Below, one piece after another: positions 27,568 through 36,239 of a DNA stretch of 64,000 bases. A program made the translations under genes and the position numbers. Numbering within the stretch: the stretch's first letter is position 1; the number at the start of each line of letters is the position of its first letter. Under the pieces are notes generated by a model. The model was given only the letters and a program-made list of their open reading frames with translations, was not told where the DNA came from and made no database searches. Origin of the DNA: an uncultured Eubacteriales bacterium (GTDB lineage Bacteria; Bacillota; Clostridia; Peptostreptococcales; Anaerovoracaceae); NCBI GenBank assembly GCA_900315485.1, contig OMZI01000003.1, forward strand, positions 1-64,000, given 5' to 3'.

Positions 27568-27576
27568 TGCTATAAT
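27568..27576 (+). promoter_or_regulatory. extended -10 promoter for the ACP gene
   Basis: TGCTATAAT fits an extended -10 (TGnTATAAT), 38 nt before the acyl carrier protein start; no good -35 is seen at the usual distance. Confidence 0.45.
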
Positions 27577-27613
27577 AGCAGTGGTGCAATTCGCTGCTAA
27601 GGAGGAAAAAGAA

Positions 27614-27868
27614 ATGGCTACTTATACACGTGATGAGATGAGAGAAAAGACGATCAAGCTGATCCATGACTTTATCCCTGAACTGCAGAACGCAGAGCTC
27701 GATGAGTCTTCAACGATCAACACTGATACCAACATCGACTCGCTGAGTCTGATCATGCTCATCACCAAGGTGGAATCCACTTTCGATGTACGCATCCCGC
27801 GCAAGGAGTGGAACAAAATCAATACACTCGGAGAGCTTCTCGACAAGGTCGAGCAGTACAGGAAATAG
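27614..27868 (+). CDS. acyl carrier protein
   Basis: The 84-residue protein has the acidic four-helix character of the family and the phosphopantetheine site Ser43 in the motif NIDSLSL. Start ATG 27614 follows a consensus AAGGAGGAAA; an in-frame extension to 27545 has none. It sits between an acyl-activating enzyme and an acyl-ACP thioesterase, away from fatty acid synthesis genes, so it is probably a dedicated carrier for this small lipid cluster and not the housekeeping AcpP. Confidence 0.88.
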   Translation: MATYTRDEMREKTIKLIHDFIPELQNAELDESSTINTDTNIDSLSLIMLITKVESTFDVRIPRKEWNKINTLGELLDKVEQYRK

Positions 27869-27898
27869 TATCCGGTAACGGACGGATCCGGGAGAACA

Positions 27899-28717
27899 AT
27901 GGATAATAAACAAGACCGCCTTACATATGAAAAGAAAATACTGATCCGCAGTGAACAGGTGGATATGACAAGAAGGCTCCGCATGTCGGAGCTCTTCCGC
28001 ATTATGGAGGAAGCTTCGATTGCTCATACTGAGGAACTTGGCTGTACCAGAGACAGGACGCTTGACCGGGGACTGCTGTGGATCATCACGCGCCAGCAGG
28101 CTGAGATAGAAGAGCTGCCGGCCTACGATGAAGAGATCACTGTCCGCAGCTGGCAGGGGGACATGATGCACGTCTTCTTTCCGAGATTCTACGAGATCGA
28201 GCGCGCAGGCAAGGTTATCGTCCGCGGGCAGGCTCTGTGGATGCTCATAGATGAAGAAAGCCGTCAGATGATCATGCCTGAGGACTACGACATCTTTATC
28301 CCGGGCAGACCGGGCAGCGATGACATGCTGCTGGCGCCGGTCGTCATTCCTGAGGAACTGAAAGCGGAAGAATCAGGAAATGGAAGCGGCGGCGGTCAGG
28401 TGATCAGGCAGGATCTCGTGACCCGCTTCAGTCAGGTCGACATCAACGGGCACATGAACAACACCAGGTATTTTGACATTATCGATGATGCGTTGTATAC
28501 TATGGGCTCTGCGGCAGGCCCAGAAAAAAGAGTGCCGGCTCTTGTGAAGGCTAATTATCTCAGCGAGCTCCGTGCCGGAGACTGCTTTACTCTGACAGGG
28601 TATGCTGACCGGGGAGCAGACAGTGCAGCTGCAGAAGATGCGAAGACCGGCACTGCTATGTACTTTGAGGGGGCAGATGCAGATAAGGTGAAATTCCGCA
28701 TCGCATATGAATTCTGA
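27899..28717 (+). CDS. acyl-ACP thioesterase
   Basis: The 272-residue double-hotdog enzyme of the acyl-ACP thioesterase family (PF01643) releases free fatty acid from an acyl carrier protein. The N-terminal hotdog contains RRLRMSELFRIMEEASIAH, and the second carries the family's Asn/His active-site segment DINGHMNNTRYFD (residues 181-193, with Asn183 and His185). Start ATG 27899 follows GGGAGAA, 30 bp after the carrier protein stop, so they are cotranscribed. A short Gly/Ser-rich insert lies near residues 160-165. Confidence 0.88.
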   Translation: MDNKQDRLTYEKKILIRSEQVDMTRRLRMSELFRIMEEASIAHTEELGCTRDRTLDRGLLWIITRQQAEIEELPAYDEEITVRSWQGDMMHVFFPRFYEIERAGKVIVRGQALWMLIDEESRQMIMPEDYDIFIPGRPGSDDMLLAPVVIPEELKAEESGNGSGGGQVIRQDLVTRFSQVDINGHMNNTRYFDIIDDALYTMGSAAGPEKRVPALVKANYLSELRAGDCFTLTGYADRGADSAAAEDAKTGTAMYFEGADADKVKFRIAYEF

Positions 28718-28793
28718 CGGGGATGCGTTTTGCGCACTTTGACTTCAGGACGGAACCGTAATAATAAAATATAGAACGTAAACTTAGAGATAA

Positions 28794-30014
28794 ATGGGAA
28801 AGGGACGATCACTTACTGCAATCTATTCATGTGTGCAGGCTCCGTTCTGGATGAGCCTGTGCATTTTTAGTGGCTTCTGTGCGGTATATCTGCAGTCGCT
28901 CGGGTATTCGAATGCAGAGCTTGGCATAGTCCTGGCATGCGGTACTCTTCTGGGGTCTCTTCTGGGACCGTGGCTGTCATCTGCGATAGACCAGAGCACG
29001 GAGGACCGGGTCACTGCGTCGACCGTGATGCCTCCTGTCCTTGCAGCCGAAGCAGCGGCGCTCATCGTGCTGATGCTTCTGCCGGCGAAGGGGATCGTGA
29101 CATCGGCTGCCTATGCGATGTTCATAGGTCTGTCGACATCGGTCAATTCGCTCAACCTGAGACTTTACACTGACGGGCTCTACAGCGGATATCAGATCGA
29201 CTACGGCATAGCCAGAAGTATGGGCTCGGCCGGATATGTCGTGACCTCGTTTATTGCAGGTCTGCTGTGCGAGCATATATCGCCGCGGATCGTGCCGGCG
29301 GCCGGTCTTGTAATATGCATAGCCCAGTACATATCCTTCAGGCGATATTCCCGTTATCTGAAAGAGGAGTTCCCGGGAACAGGCAACAGCTCTGAAGATA
29401 GCGGAGATACGGCAAACGGTACTTCCGGCAGGGAAGCTCTCCCTATGTGGAAGTTCCTGCTCAGCAACAAGAGATTCTGCATGATCCTTGCAGGCACGGT
29501 GCTGATGTTCTTCGCGCACAATACGCTGTGCAACTTCTTCATAAATGTCGTCAGAAACGTGGGCGGCAGCACCAGCGACATGGGCATGCTGAACGGACTT
29601 ATGGCACTCTTCGAAACACCGGTCATATTCTTCTACAGCAGACTCACACGCAGATGGAAGACGTCATCCATACTGCGTTTTGCATTCCTGATGTTTACGG
29701 TCAAAGCTGCAGCTCTCGCTGCAGCGGCGTCAGTCGGTCAGATAGCGGCGGCGCTTCTTCTGCAGGCACCGTCCTTCGGACTGTACACCGGCGGGATCGT
29801 GGTGTATGTCAACCACACCATCGCACACGAGGACTCGGGCAAGGCACAGAGCCTCGCTTTCACCATGACGATGCTTTCCAATGTATTCGCGAGCACGATA
29901 TCCGGACATCTTTATGATGTGATGCCGGTCAGCTCCGTTATGTGGATCGCAGCCGCGGTCTGCATGGCAGGGAGCATACTCGCGGTGCTGGGAGTGAAGA
30001 CCACTAAGATATAG
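28794..30014 (+). CDS. MFS transporter (LacY/nucleoside-symporter-like subgroup)
   Basis: The 406-residue protein has about 12 membrane helices with a charged central loop (about residues 188-210) between the two halves. Helices one and two, FSGFCAVYLQSLGYSNAELGIVL, and the loop SSAIDQSTEDR match the MFS_1-like subgroup. It follows the thioesterase by 76 bp on the same strand and could export a product of the lipid cluster; the substrate cannot be read from the sequence. The ribosome site before ATG 28794 is weak. Confidence 0.8.
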   Translation: MGKGRSLTAIYSCVQAPFWMSLCIFSGFCAVYLQSLGYSNAELGIVLACGTLLGSLLGPWLSSAIDQSTEDRVTASTVMPPVLAAEAAALIVLMLLPAKGIVTSAAYAMFIGLSTSVNSLNLRLYTDGLYSGYQIDYGIARSMGSAGYVVTSFIAGLLCEHISPRIVPAAGLVICIAQYISFRRYSRYLKEEFPGTGNSSEDSGDTANGTSGREALPMWKFLLSNKRFCMILAGTVLMFFAHNTLCNFFINVVRNVGGSTSDMGMLNGLMALFETPVIFFYSRLTRRWKTSSILRFAFLMFTVKAAALAAAASVGQIAAALLLQAPSFGLYTGGIVVYVNHTIAHEDSGKAQSLAFTMTMLSNVFASTISGHLYDVMPVSSVMWIAAAVCMAGSILAVLGVKTTKI

Positions 30015-30033
30015 ACAGAACTTACATAAACTG

Positions 30034-30090
30034 AAAGCCAGAGCTGTACGGAGCCGCTGATGAGCGGACGCCGGAACTCTGGCTTTTTAT
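30034..30090. terminator. bidirectional terminator with structured interior
   Basis: AAAGCCAGAG (30034-30043) pairs with CTCTGGCTTT (30077-30086), followed by TTTATT. The interior can form a second hairpin, CCGCTGATGAGCGG. It separates the convergent MFS and acyl-CoA ligase genes. Confidence 0.75.
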
Positions 30091-30130
30091 TGCGTCTGTT
30101 AATTATGTGCCCTGATGCAGGGCGGGGAGC

Positions 30131-31981
30131 TTAAGCTCTCTTGTTGTCCTCTACGAATCTTCTGATCTTGAGGCCTGTTGTCTTGTCGAACTCACGCTTT
30201 CTGATGATCACGTGGGCGATCTTCTTGAATCTCGGGGACTTCTCGTTGATCCTGTCAACCTCTGACTCAATAAGAGCCTCTGCCTGCTCGTCAGTGTAGC
30301 CTTCGCCGAGCTTGCCTGCAACAGCGTCCTCATCAAGCCTTACTGTAGCGCAGATGCCGTTCCACGGGGATGACGGATCGGTGTCGCCGCCCCATACCAT
30401 GCACTCTGAGATGTAAGGGCATCCGAGGAGGTATCCTTCGAGTTCTTCAGGGAAAACGTTCTTGCCGTTTGCGGCGATGATGACGTTCTTCTTGCGGCCT
30501 GTGATGAAGACGTAGTTGTCTCTGTCGAGATATCCGAGGTCGCCGGTGTGGAACCAGCCGTCCGGATCGAGGACTTCGGCAGTGCGTTCAGGGTCCTTGT
30601 AGTAGCCCATCATGATGACAGGGCCTCTGAAGCAGATCTCGCCGATGCCGTTTTCGTCCTTGCCTTCGATCTTACATTCCACGAAAGGCATCAGGTGGCC
30701 TGCAGAAGAATTCTTAAGATACTTCTTCTTGTCCGGGTTGAGCGCTACGATAGGCGAGCACTCTGAAAGGCCGTAGCCCTGCATAGCGTTGATATCCAGG
30801 TCGGTGAAGAAGTCGAGGATCTTGCCGTCGATAGCAGCACCGCCGGAGATGATCGCACGGAGCTCACCGCCGAAGACAGCCTTGATGCTGTTTCTGACCT
30901 TCTTAGGGAAGCGGATCCTGATGTGGGCCTCTTCGGTCTTCTCGAGGAGGAGCTTCAGCAGGATCTTGTCGCTGACCTGATCGTGCAGGCTGCGCATGAT
31001 CTTGTTGTAGAAGTTCTCTATGATGATAGGAACTGCCAGCATGATAGTCGGCTTTGCTTCCACGATGTCCTTACGGATGTACTTGAGTCCTCTGGCAAAA
31101 GCGATGCTGGCACCGCTGTATACACATGAAAGGAATGTCGCAGTGCACTCATATGCGTGATGCATCGGGAGGACTGAGAAGCATGTGTCGCCCGGACGCG
31201 CCTCGAACATCGACTGAACGAGTATGGTATCAAGCAGCAGATTGCGGTGGCTGAGCATTACGCCCTTGCTGACGCCTGTTGTACCTGATGTGAACAGGAT
31301 GGCAGCGAGGTCGGTGTTGATGATGCGCGCATCGATATAGCTGCGGTTGCCGTTCCATACCATTTTGCGGCCCTTTTCGCGAAGCTGCTTCCATGAGAGG
31401 AGTCCGTTCTCCGCATCCTCGTCATCATCAAGTTCAGCGCATATGACATAGCGGAGCCCTGTGTCGCCGGCCGCTTTGATATTCTTGAACATCTCGTAGT
31501 ACTTCTTGTTCATGGTGAGAACTGCCGAGAGTTCACCCTTGATGGTCAGCTGGTGCAGCTCGTCCTCATTGAGCTCTCTGTCGAGAGGGACTACAACTCC
31601 GACTCCGCCGATTACCGCCAGGTAGGATTCGCCCCATTCCGCGGAGTTGCGGCCGATCACTCCGATGTGAGTGTTCTTGAGACCGAGGTCGATGAGAGCA
31701 GTACCGAGTGCGTTGACATCTTCAAGCACGCGTCTGAAGGTGATCTCCTGATAAGGCAGCTGGGAGCTGTACTTCTGCTTGAAAAGCGGCAGGTCTCCGT
31801 GATGCTCGGCAGAGTAGTTGAGCGCGTCCTTGATATCCGTAACAACGTGCTTATCCTTGAAGAGATAGCGCTTGTCCTTGGAGTTCTTCAGCTGCTCAAG
31901 CATGTCAGCGATGACTTCGCGCTCACGCTGCTTGATGTTCCTGTATTCGCGGTCAGTGTATGCTCTTTCTTTCTGTTCCAT
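30131..31981 (-). CDS. long-chain fatty acid--CoA ligase
   Basis: The 616-residue AMP-forming ligase couples long-chain fatty acids to CoA. Motifs in order: phosphate loop ILFTSGTTGVSKG (about residue 240), the helper block SVLPMHHAYECT, adenylate motif QGYGLSECSPIV, GWFHTGDLGYLD, and hinge GRKKNVII; length fits the long-chain group. Start ATG 31981 (GGGAGA 12 bp upstream) is preferred over the in-frame ATG at 32032. A consensus promoter on the same strand lies at 32083-32111. It is monocistronic and may supply activated fatty acids to the neighbouring lipid genes. Confidence 0.88.
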   Translation of the reverse strand: MEQKERAYTDREYRNIKQREREVIADMLEQLKNSKDKRYLFKDKHVVTDIKDALNYSAEHHGDLPLFKQKYSSQLPYQEITFRRVLEDVNALGTALIDLGLKNTHIGVIGRNSAEWGESYLAVIGGVGVVVPLDRELNEDELHQLTIKGELSAVLTMNKKYYEMFKNIKAAGDTGLRYVICAELDDDEDAENGLLSWKQLREKGRKMVWNGNRSYIDARIINTDLAAILFTSGTTGVSKGVMLSHRNLLLDTILVQSMFEARPGDTCFSVLPMHHAYECTATFLSCVYSGASIAFARGLKYIRKDIVEAKPTIMLAVPIIIENFYNKIMRSLHDQVSDKILLKLLLEKTEEAHIRIRFPKKVRNSIKAVFGGELRAIISGGAAIDGKILDFFTDLDINAMQGYGLSECSPIVALNPDKKKYLKNSSAGHLMPFVECKIEGKDENGIGEICFRGPVIMMGYYKDPERTAEVLDPDGWFHTGDLGYLDRDNYVFITGRKKNVIIAANGKNVFPEELEGYLLGCPYISECMVWGGDTDPSSPWNGICATVRLDEDAVAGKLGEGYTDEQAEALIESEVDRINEKSPRFKKIAHVIIRKREFDKTTGLKIRRFVEDNKRA

Positions 31982-32082
31982 TGTATGTTTGTCTCCCTGT
32001 GTTGTCTGCGGGCAGATGCATGTGTCTGCCACAGTCCTGTACCCCTTCTGTGTGAAGCGAATAAAGCTTATTTAACCTGGTT

Positions 32083-32111
32083 ATTATATTGCGAAAACCC
32101 ATGATAGACAA
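32083..32111 (-). promoter_or_regulatory. sigma-70-type promoter of the acyl-CoA ligase
   Basis: On the - strand, TTGTCT (32106-32111) and TATAAT (32083-32088) are 17 bp apart, about 100 nt before the start codon. The rest of the 335-bp gap 31982-32316 shows no gene; 32112-32300 is the upstream region of the small + strand gene at 32317. Confidence 0.7.
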
Positions 32112-32316
32112 GCAAATAATGCGTGAGCGGGCGATAAATACACATATTGGCTGAATTTGTACCCTGGCAGGGGGATCAGTGACTGATGAGTCCACCCCGG
32201 TATATATTATTGGTGCTTGATTTCTGCGGGCAAAATGCGGAAAATTGAAGGTAGGAACGGCGGTGCCGGCCGGCGGGGCGCGGCATCTGCGCATACCTGA
32301 AAGGATGGTTGTTTCA

Positions 32317-32544
32317 ATGGGACTTTTCGGCAGGAAAAAGAGTCAGGATATCCCGGTGCTGAAGCCGGAGGCGGGGGAGCCTGTGCTCCGGTGCAGCATA
32401 TGCACGGGGGAGCAGACGCTGTGCATAAGGGAGTCCGGTACGGGCAGGCTGAAGGAAATAATGCTGATCCGGAGCCCGGGCGAGCTTGAAGAGGTGTGCA
32501 GGGCCAACGGTATCGACCCGGAGAAGGTGCCTAAGGTGTATTAG
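32317..32544 (+). CDS. small conserved-type protein with Cys pair
   Basis: The 75-residue product has a basic start (MGLFGRKK), a C-x2-C motif in RCSICTGEQTLC that could bind a metal, and a helical C-terminus. Similar short proteins occur in Clostridia, but I know no function. Start ATG 32317 is preceded by GAAAGGATGG; a longer frame to 32245 lacks a site. It lies 53 bp before the ATC-hydrolase-like gene and may share its transcript. Confidence 0.6.
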   Translation: MGLFGRKKSQDIPVLKPEAGEPVLRCSICTGEQTLCIRESGTGRLKEIMLIRSPGELEEVCRANGIDPEKVPKVY

Positions 32545-32597
32545 AAATGCATCTGATGCAGTCTGACTGCACATAATGACAGTGGGGGACTTGTATT

Positions 32598-33302
32598 ATG
32601 AAGATCGAAAATCAGGCGATGATGTTCGCTTTTCTGTGTAAGTATACGGTGGAGGCCAAGGGCGAAGAAGGGCGCGCCGTGATACAGGAAGGCATGAAGA
32701 GATACGGCAGGGAGCGCGGAATGAGAATGGCCATGCGCGCCAGGGCGAACGGTGACCCGGTCGCTCTGTGGACCAATCAGGCATACGGCGAGTGGAAGCC
32801 TGACTATGCGGGACAGATGGAATTCGGCACTGTACGCACTGAGCCGGCTCTCGTTACATATATAAGCAAGTGTGCGTGGTGCGAGGCGTGGAAGAAGTAT
32901 GACATCCTCGAGTACGGACGCGAGTACTGTGTCAATGTGGACGCGGCAGTGTATGAGGGATTCGGCGAAGGTTTCGGGGAAGGCGTGGTCTGCACACCTG
33001 TCACCACTGCCATGAGCTGGGGCGGCGACTGCTGCCAGTTCGACTGGGGCCTGCCTCTGACCGCTGATGAACAGCAGATGATCGCGGACAGGAAGGCTGA
33101 ACTCGGCACAAGTGCGATGAAGGATTTTGCATATCATACGGCACACATATACTGCGCCATCACCGATACTATCTGCAAGAACTTCCCTGATGACTCGCAT
33201 GAGATCATCAGAAAGGCAGTCGCTGATTATATAGACCTGTATGGACAGGAGGATTATGATGCTTTGCTCGAATTCTCCCCGGAGGATTTTCAGAGAGCTT
33301 AG
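32598..33302 (+). CDS. L-2-amino-thiazoline-4-carboxylate hydrolase-like protein
   Basis: The 234-residue protein matches the ATC hydrolase family (PF14196), founded by the enzyme that opens the thiazoline ring on the route to L-cysteine; most members in anaerobes have no proven substrate. Typical blocks: RYGRERGMRMAMRARANGD, SKCAWCEAWKKYD, and EYCVNVDAAVYEGF with conserved Cys, Asp and Gly, then a Cys pair in GGDCCQFDW. Start ATG 32598 follows GGGGGAC. The proC gene follows 25 bp later. Confidence 0.75.
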   Translation: MKIENQAMMFAFLCKYTVEAKGEEGRAVIQEGMKRYGRERGMRMAMRARANGDPVALWTNQAYGEWKPDYAGQMEFGTVRTEPALVTYISKCAWCEAWKKYDILEYGREYCVNVDAAVYEGFGEGFGEGVVCTPVTTAMSWGGDCCQFDWGLPLTADEQQMIADRKAELGTSAMKDFAYHTAHIYCAITDTICKNFPDDSHEIIRKAVADYIDLYGQEDYDALLEFSPEDFQRA

Positions 33303-33327
33303 TAATAAAGAAAGGAGAAATGGGACA

Positions 33328-34119
33328 ATGAAATTCGGAGTGATCGGATTCGGAAACATGGGCGGCGCTATCGTAAGAGGCGCTCTTAAGAAGGGGACAC
33401 TGAAAAAAGAGGATGTAAACGTATACGACATCCTTGACATCAGGAATCAGGAGGCTGCTGAACTCGGACTGCACGTATGCGCTGATGACGAGGCTGTATG
33501 CGCTGAGTCGGATATCATCCTGCTGGCAGTCAAGCCGCAGCAGATGGAAGAGGCTCTTGGTATGTGTAAGAAGGCTCTCGCGGGCAAAGCGATGATGTCT
33601 ATCGTCGCAGGTGTCAGCATCGAGAGACTGAAGAATGCGATCAGCGGCAAGTCTCCGAGGATCCTGAGGCTGCTGCCGAACACACCGGCTCTCGTGTTCG
33701 AGGGGGCTTTCGGACTGTGCAAGGAGACAGACTTCACTGATGATGAAAAGAAGTTCGCTGCGGACCTCTATGAGTCGATCGGCATAGTGGAATGGGTCAA
33801 GGAATATGACATAGATGCTATCTGCGGCCTGTCAGGCGGCGGTCCTGCATATGCGGCAATGTTCATCGAAGCTCTTGCTGACGGCGGTGTCAAGCAGGGA
33901 CTGACAAGAGCTGTGGCTACCAAGATGGCAGCGCAGACTGTCCTCGGTACAGCTAAGATGATACTGGAGACGGGAATGCATCCGGGACAGATCAAGGACA
34001 TGGTATCCTCACCGGCAGGAACGACTATCGAAGGCGTTGAGACTCTCGAGGAAGGCGGCTTCCGTCACTCTGTAATGAAGGCGGTAGTCGATGCGACCGA
34101 CCGCTCACGCGAACTGTAA
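33328..34119 (+). CDS. proC: pyrroline-5-carboxylate reductase
   Basis: The 263-residue enzyme reduces 1-pyrroline-5-carboxylate to L-proline with NAD(P)H, the last step of proline synthesis. It has the N-terminal Rossmann motif GFGNMGGAIVRG, the AVKPQQ segment, LPNTPA (residues about 115-120), and the C-terminal dimer-domain signature LSGGGPAYAAMFIEALADGG with VSSPAGTTIEGV. Length is standard. Start ATG 33328 follows AAAGGAGA; the frame extends back to 33241 inside the previous gene without a good site. proA/proB are not in the window. Confidence 0.95.
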   Translation: MKFGVIGFGNMGGAIVRGALKKGTLKKEDVNVYDILDIRNQEAAELGLHVCADDEAVCAESDIILLAVKPQQMEEALGMCKKALAGKAMMSIVAGVSIERLKNAISGKSPRILRLLPNTPALVFEGAFGLCKETDFTDDEKKFAADLYESIGIVEWVKEYDIDAICGLSGGGPAYAAMFIEALADGGVKQGLTRAVATKMAAQTVLGTAKMILETGMHPGQIKDMVSSPAGTTIEGVETLEEGGFRHSVMKAVVDATDRSREL

Positions 34120-34130
34120 TCAATACATTC

Positions 34131-34718
34131 ATGATCAAAGGCACTACAAGAGCAAGGACATACAGAGCTATATACAGATTACTGGACCGGGTCTCCCCGG
34201 TCCCGTTTGACTGCGGAATGATATGCGGAGCGGCATGCTGCACTGCGATAGGCGAAGAGGACATGGGCATCTATCTGCTGCCGGGAGAGGAGAAGATCCA
34301 CGACAGGCATGCGGACTGGCTCACATGGAACACCCAGAGCACGGAGGAGTATTTCTTCCCTGAGTCGTGGCACGGGAATGTCCACTGGGTGCGCTGCAAT
34401 GAGCCGCCTCACTGCCCGCGCGAAATGCGGCCGATACAGTGCCGCACTTTTCCTCTGTCTCCGCATCTGACAGAAGATGATGAGCTGATAATGGTCTGGA
34501 ATGATGATGAGCTGCCTTATCTCTGCCCGATGATCGAAGATGAGGTCGAGCTGGACCCGGATTTCATCAGGGCGACGCACACCGTGTGGAAGCACCTGAT
34601 CAGGGATCCGCTTATCTATGATCTCGTCAAAGCTGACTCGCAGGTGAGGACAGAAGGAGCTGTCGCTGTAACGGGAGAACCGTCCGGTGATGATATGGCT
34701 GAATGGATCGAAATTTGA
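34131..34718 (+). CDS. Cys-cluster protein (YkgJ-like metal-binding type)
   Basis: The 195-residue soluble protein has Cys clusters DCGMICGAACC (about residues 27-37) and C-x5-C with QCRTFPLSP (about 88-108), then LCPMI. The pattern resembles the Zn/Fe-binding YkgJ family, but I cannot assign a reaction. It starts 11 bp after proC without a clear ribosome site and ends 1 bp before the ATG at 34720 of nnrD, so it is within one transcript. Confidence 0.6.
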   Translation: MIKGTTRARTYRAIYRLLDRVSPVPFDCGMICGAACCTAIGEEDMGIYLLPGEEKIHDRHADWLTWNTQSTEEYFFPESWHGNVHWVRCNEPPHCPREMRPIQCRTFPLSPHLTEDDELIMVWNDDELPYLCPMIEDEVELDPDFIRATHTVWKHLIRDPLIYDLVKADSQVRTEGAVAVTGEPSGDDMAEWIEI

Positions 34719-34719
34719 T

Positions 34720-35691
34720 ATGAGTCTCGAAGGAATAAAAGAAAACGACAAAAATACAAATATGTTTATAAAGGAAAAACAGGTCGCTTCACTCTTTCCT
34801 GAGCGTCCTTCCGACTGCCACAAGGGCAGCTTCGGTTATGTTACGCTGATAGGCGGCTCACTTGAATACAGCGGCGCGATAAGGCTCGCGGCACATGCTA
34901 ATGCTGCGATGCACAGCGGCGCATGCGAACTGCCTGCTCAGGCTGATGCTGCGATGAGGAGCGGAGCCGGAGTAGCCACTGTCGCTGCTCCGAGGAGCAT
35001 ATGCCCTCTGATATTGCCGCAGGTGATGGAGGCGACACTGTATCCTCTCAGCGATGAAGCAGGAGAGCTTGTTTTCAATGAAGAGGAATTCGCCCGCCTG
35101 TGCAGGAGGTATGACTGCATAGCTTTCGGTATGGGGATAGGCAACTCGGATGAAACGCTTAAAGCGGTAGAGTATCTGCTTACCCATTATGACCGCAACC
35201 TTATCCTCGATGCAGACGGACTCAATGCCATGGCAAGGCTTGATCACAAGATCATAAGGGAATCAAAGGCTCAGCTCATTCTGACTCCTCATGCGAAGGA
35301 GTTCTCCAAGCTTTCGGGCATGACTGTGGCTGAAACCAAAGCGGATCCTGTCAGCGCGGCAAAATACCTTGCAGCTGAACTGGATGCTGTCGTACTTCTG
35401 AAGGGAAGCACGACGGTCGTTGCAGGACCGGACAACAGAGTTCTTCTTACAGACAGGGGATGCCCCGGAATGGCGACCGGCGGAAGCGGTGATGTGCTGT
35501 CAGGCATTCTTTCCGCACTGTGCGTCAATGCGGATGACCTGGTATTGGCAGCAGCTGCCGGAGCGTACATAAACGGCGCTGCAGGCGAACTGGCCCAGAG
35601 CCGCAGGAGTGATGTCACCATGACATCGTGGGACACCGCAGAATGTGTTGCAGAGATAATTGAAGGGATAATAAAGAGACACAGAAAATAA
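34720..35691 (+). CDS. nnrD: ADP/ATP-dependent NAD(P)H-hydrate dehydratase
   Basis: This roughly 323-residue ribokinase-fold repair enzyme converts the S form of hydrated NAD(P)H back to NAD(P)H. Motifs: KGSFGYVTLIGGSLEYSGA, LDADGLNAM, LTPHAKEFSKL, VVLLKGSTTVVAG, and catalytic TGGSGDVLSGILSAL near the C-terminus. It lacks the N-terminal epimerase (NnrE) domain. A 15-residue tandem duplication interrupts the first conserved helix: the usual block RLAADAAMRSGAG here reads as two copies (34897-34966). The start is uncertain among ATG 34687, 34720 and 34762; none has a strong site. Confidence 0.87.
   Translation: MSLEGIKENDKNTNMFIKEKQVASLFPERPSDCHKGSFGYVTLIGGSLEYSGAIRLAAHANAAMHSGACELPAQADAAMRSGAGVATVAAPRSICPLILPQVMEATLYPLSDEAGELVFNEEEFARLCRRYDCIAFGMGIGNSDETLKAVEYLLTHYDRNLILDADGLNAMARLDHKIIRESKAQLILTPHAKEFSKLSGMTVAETKADPVSAAKYLAAELDAVVLLKGSTTVVAGPDNRVLLTDRGCPGMATGGSGDVLSGILSALCVNADDLVLAAAAGAYINGAAGELAQSRRSDVTMTSWDTAECVAEIIEGIIKRHRK
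34897..34966 (+). repeat. in-frame 45-bp tandem duplication within nnrD
   Basis: GCTAATGCTGCGATG at 34897 recurs as GCTGATGCTGCGATG at 34942, each followed by an Arg/His-Ser-Gly-Ala codon run. The 45-bp offset inserts 15 residues (including ACELPAQ) next to the expected substrate site. Confidence 0.75.
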
Positions 35692-35788
35692 TCTGTTTCC
35701 ATGATTCTGTCAGTCTTTCACGGCAAAAGGAGATTGTAGTATACTGATTATCGTAATGATGGCATTGTAATCAGCAAAGGGGGCGCCC

Positions 35789-36232
35789 ATGGATAGTATC
35801 AAAGATAAGCTGCCAATCATCGCGGTCGTATTGTCCGTACTCAGCATTATAATGGTGATCACTATGTTTGTTGAGGTCAACAGGCTCAGATCGCCTGAAG
35901 AGGGGACTGAGACACAGTATGTCATGTACATCGGGACGAATGACAAGGACACCAATCTGCCTAAATACTCTCAGGAAAGCTGCAGAGAGATAGTGGATAA
36001 GATATGCCTTGAGTATTTTGAGGGATATACACTGCAGGAGGCGACCGGAGCCTGGACGGACGAGAACAACCGCGTGACGCATGAGTACACGATCGTCTGC
36101 TATTTTGACGATACAGACCGGAATACCGTAAATCTTGCAGCGGATGAGATCATGAAGGCGCTGAATCAGCAGACGGTGCTGATCGAGCAGGATAATATAC
36201 GTATGGAATACTACAGCGGAAGCGAGGATTAA
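35789..36232 (+). CDS. small membrane-anchored DUF3574-like protein
   Basis: The 147-residue product has one N-terminal membrane helix (about residues 8-28) and an extracellular or cytoplasmic alpha/beta domain with YIGTNDKDTN, GYTLQEATGAW and HEYTIVCYFDD, a pattern I associate with DUF3574. Function unknown. Start ATG 35789 has AAAGGGGGC upstream. It ends 7 bp before the D-lyxose isomerase gene, so they are probably cotranscribed. Confidence 0.65.
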   Translation: MDSIKDKLPIIAVVLSVLSIIMVITMFVEVNRLRSPEEGTETQYVMYIGTNDKDTNLPKYSQESCREIVDKICLEYFEGYTLQEATGAWTDENNRVTHEYTIVCYFDDTDRNTVNLAADEIMKALNQQTVLIEQDNIRMEYYSGSED

Positions 36233-36239
36233 TAAAGTA

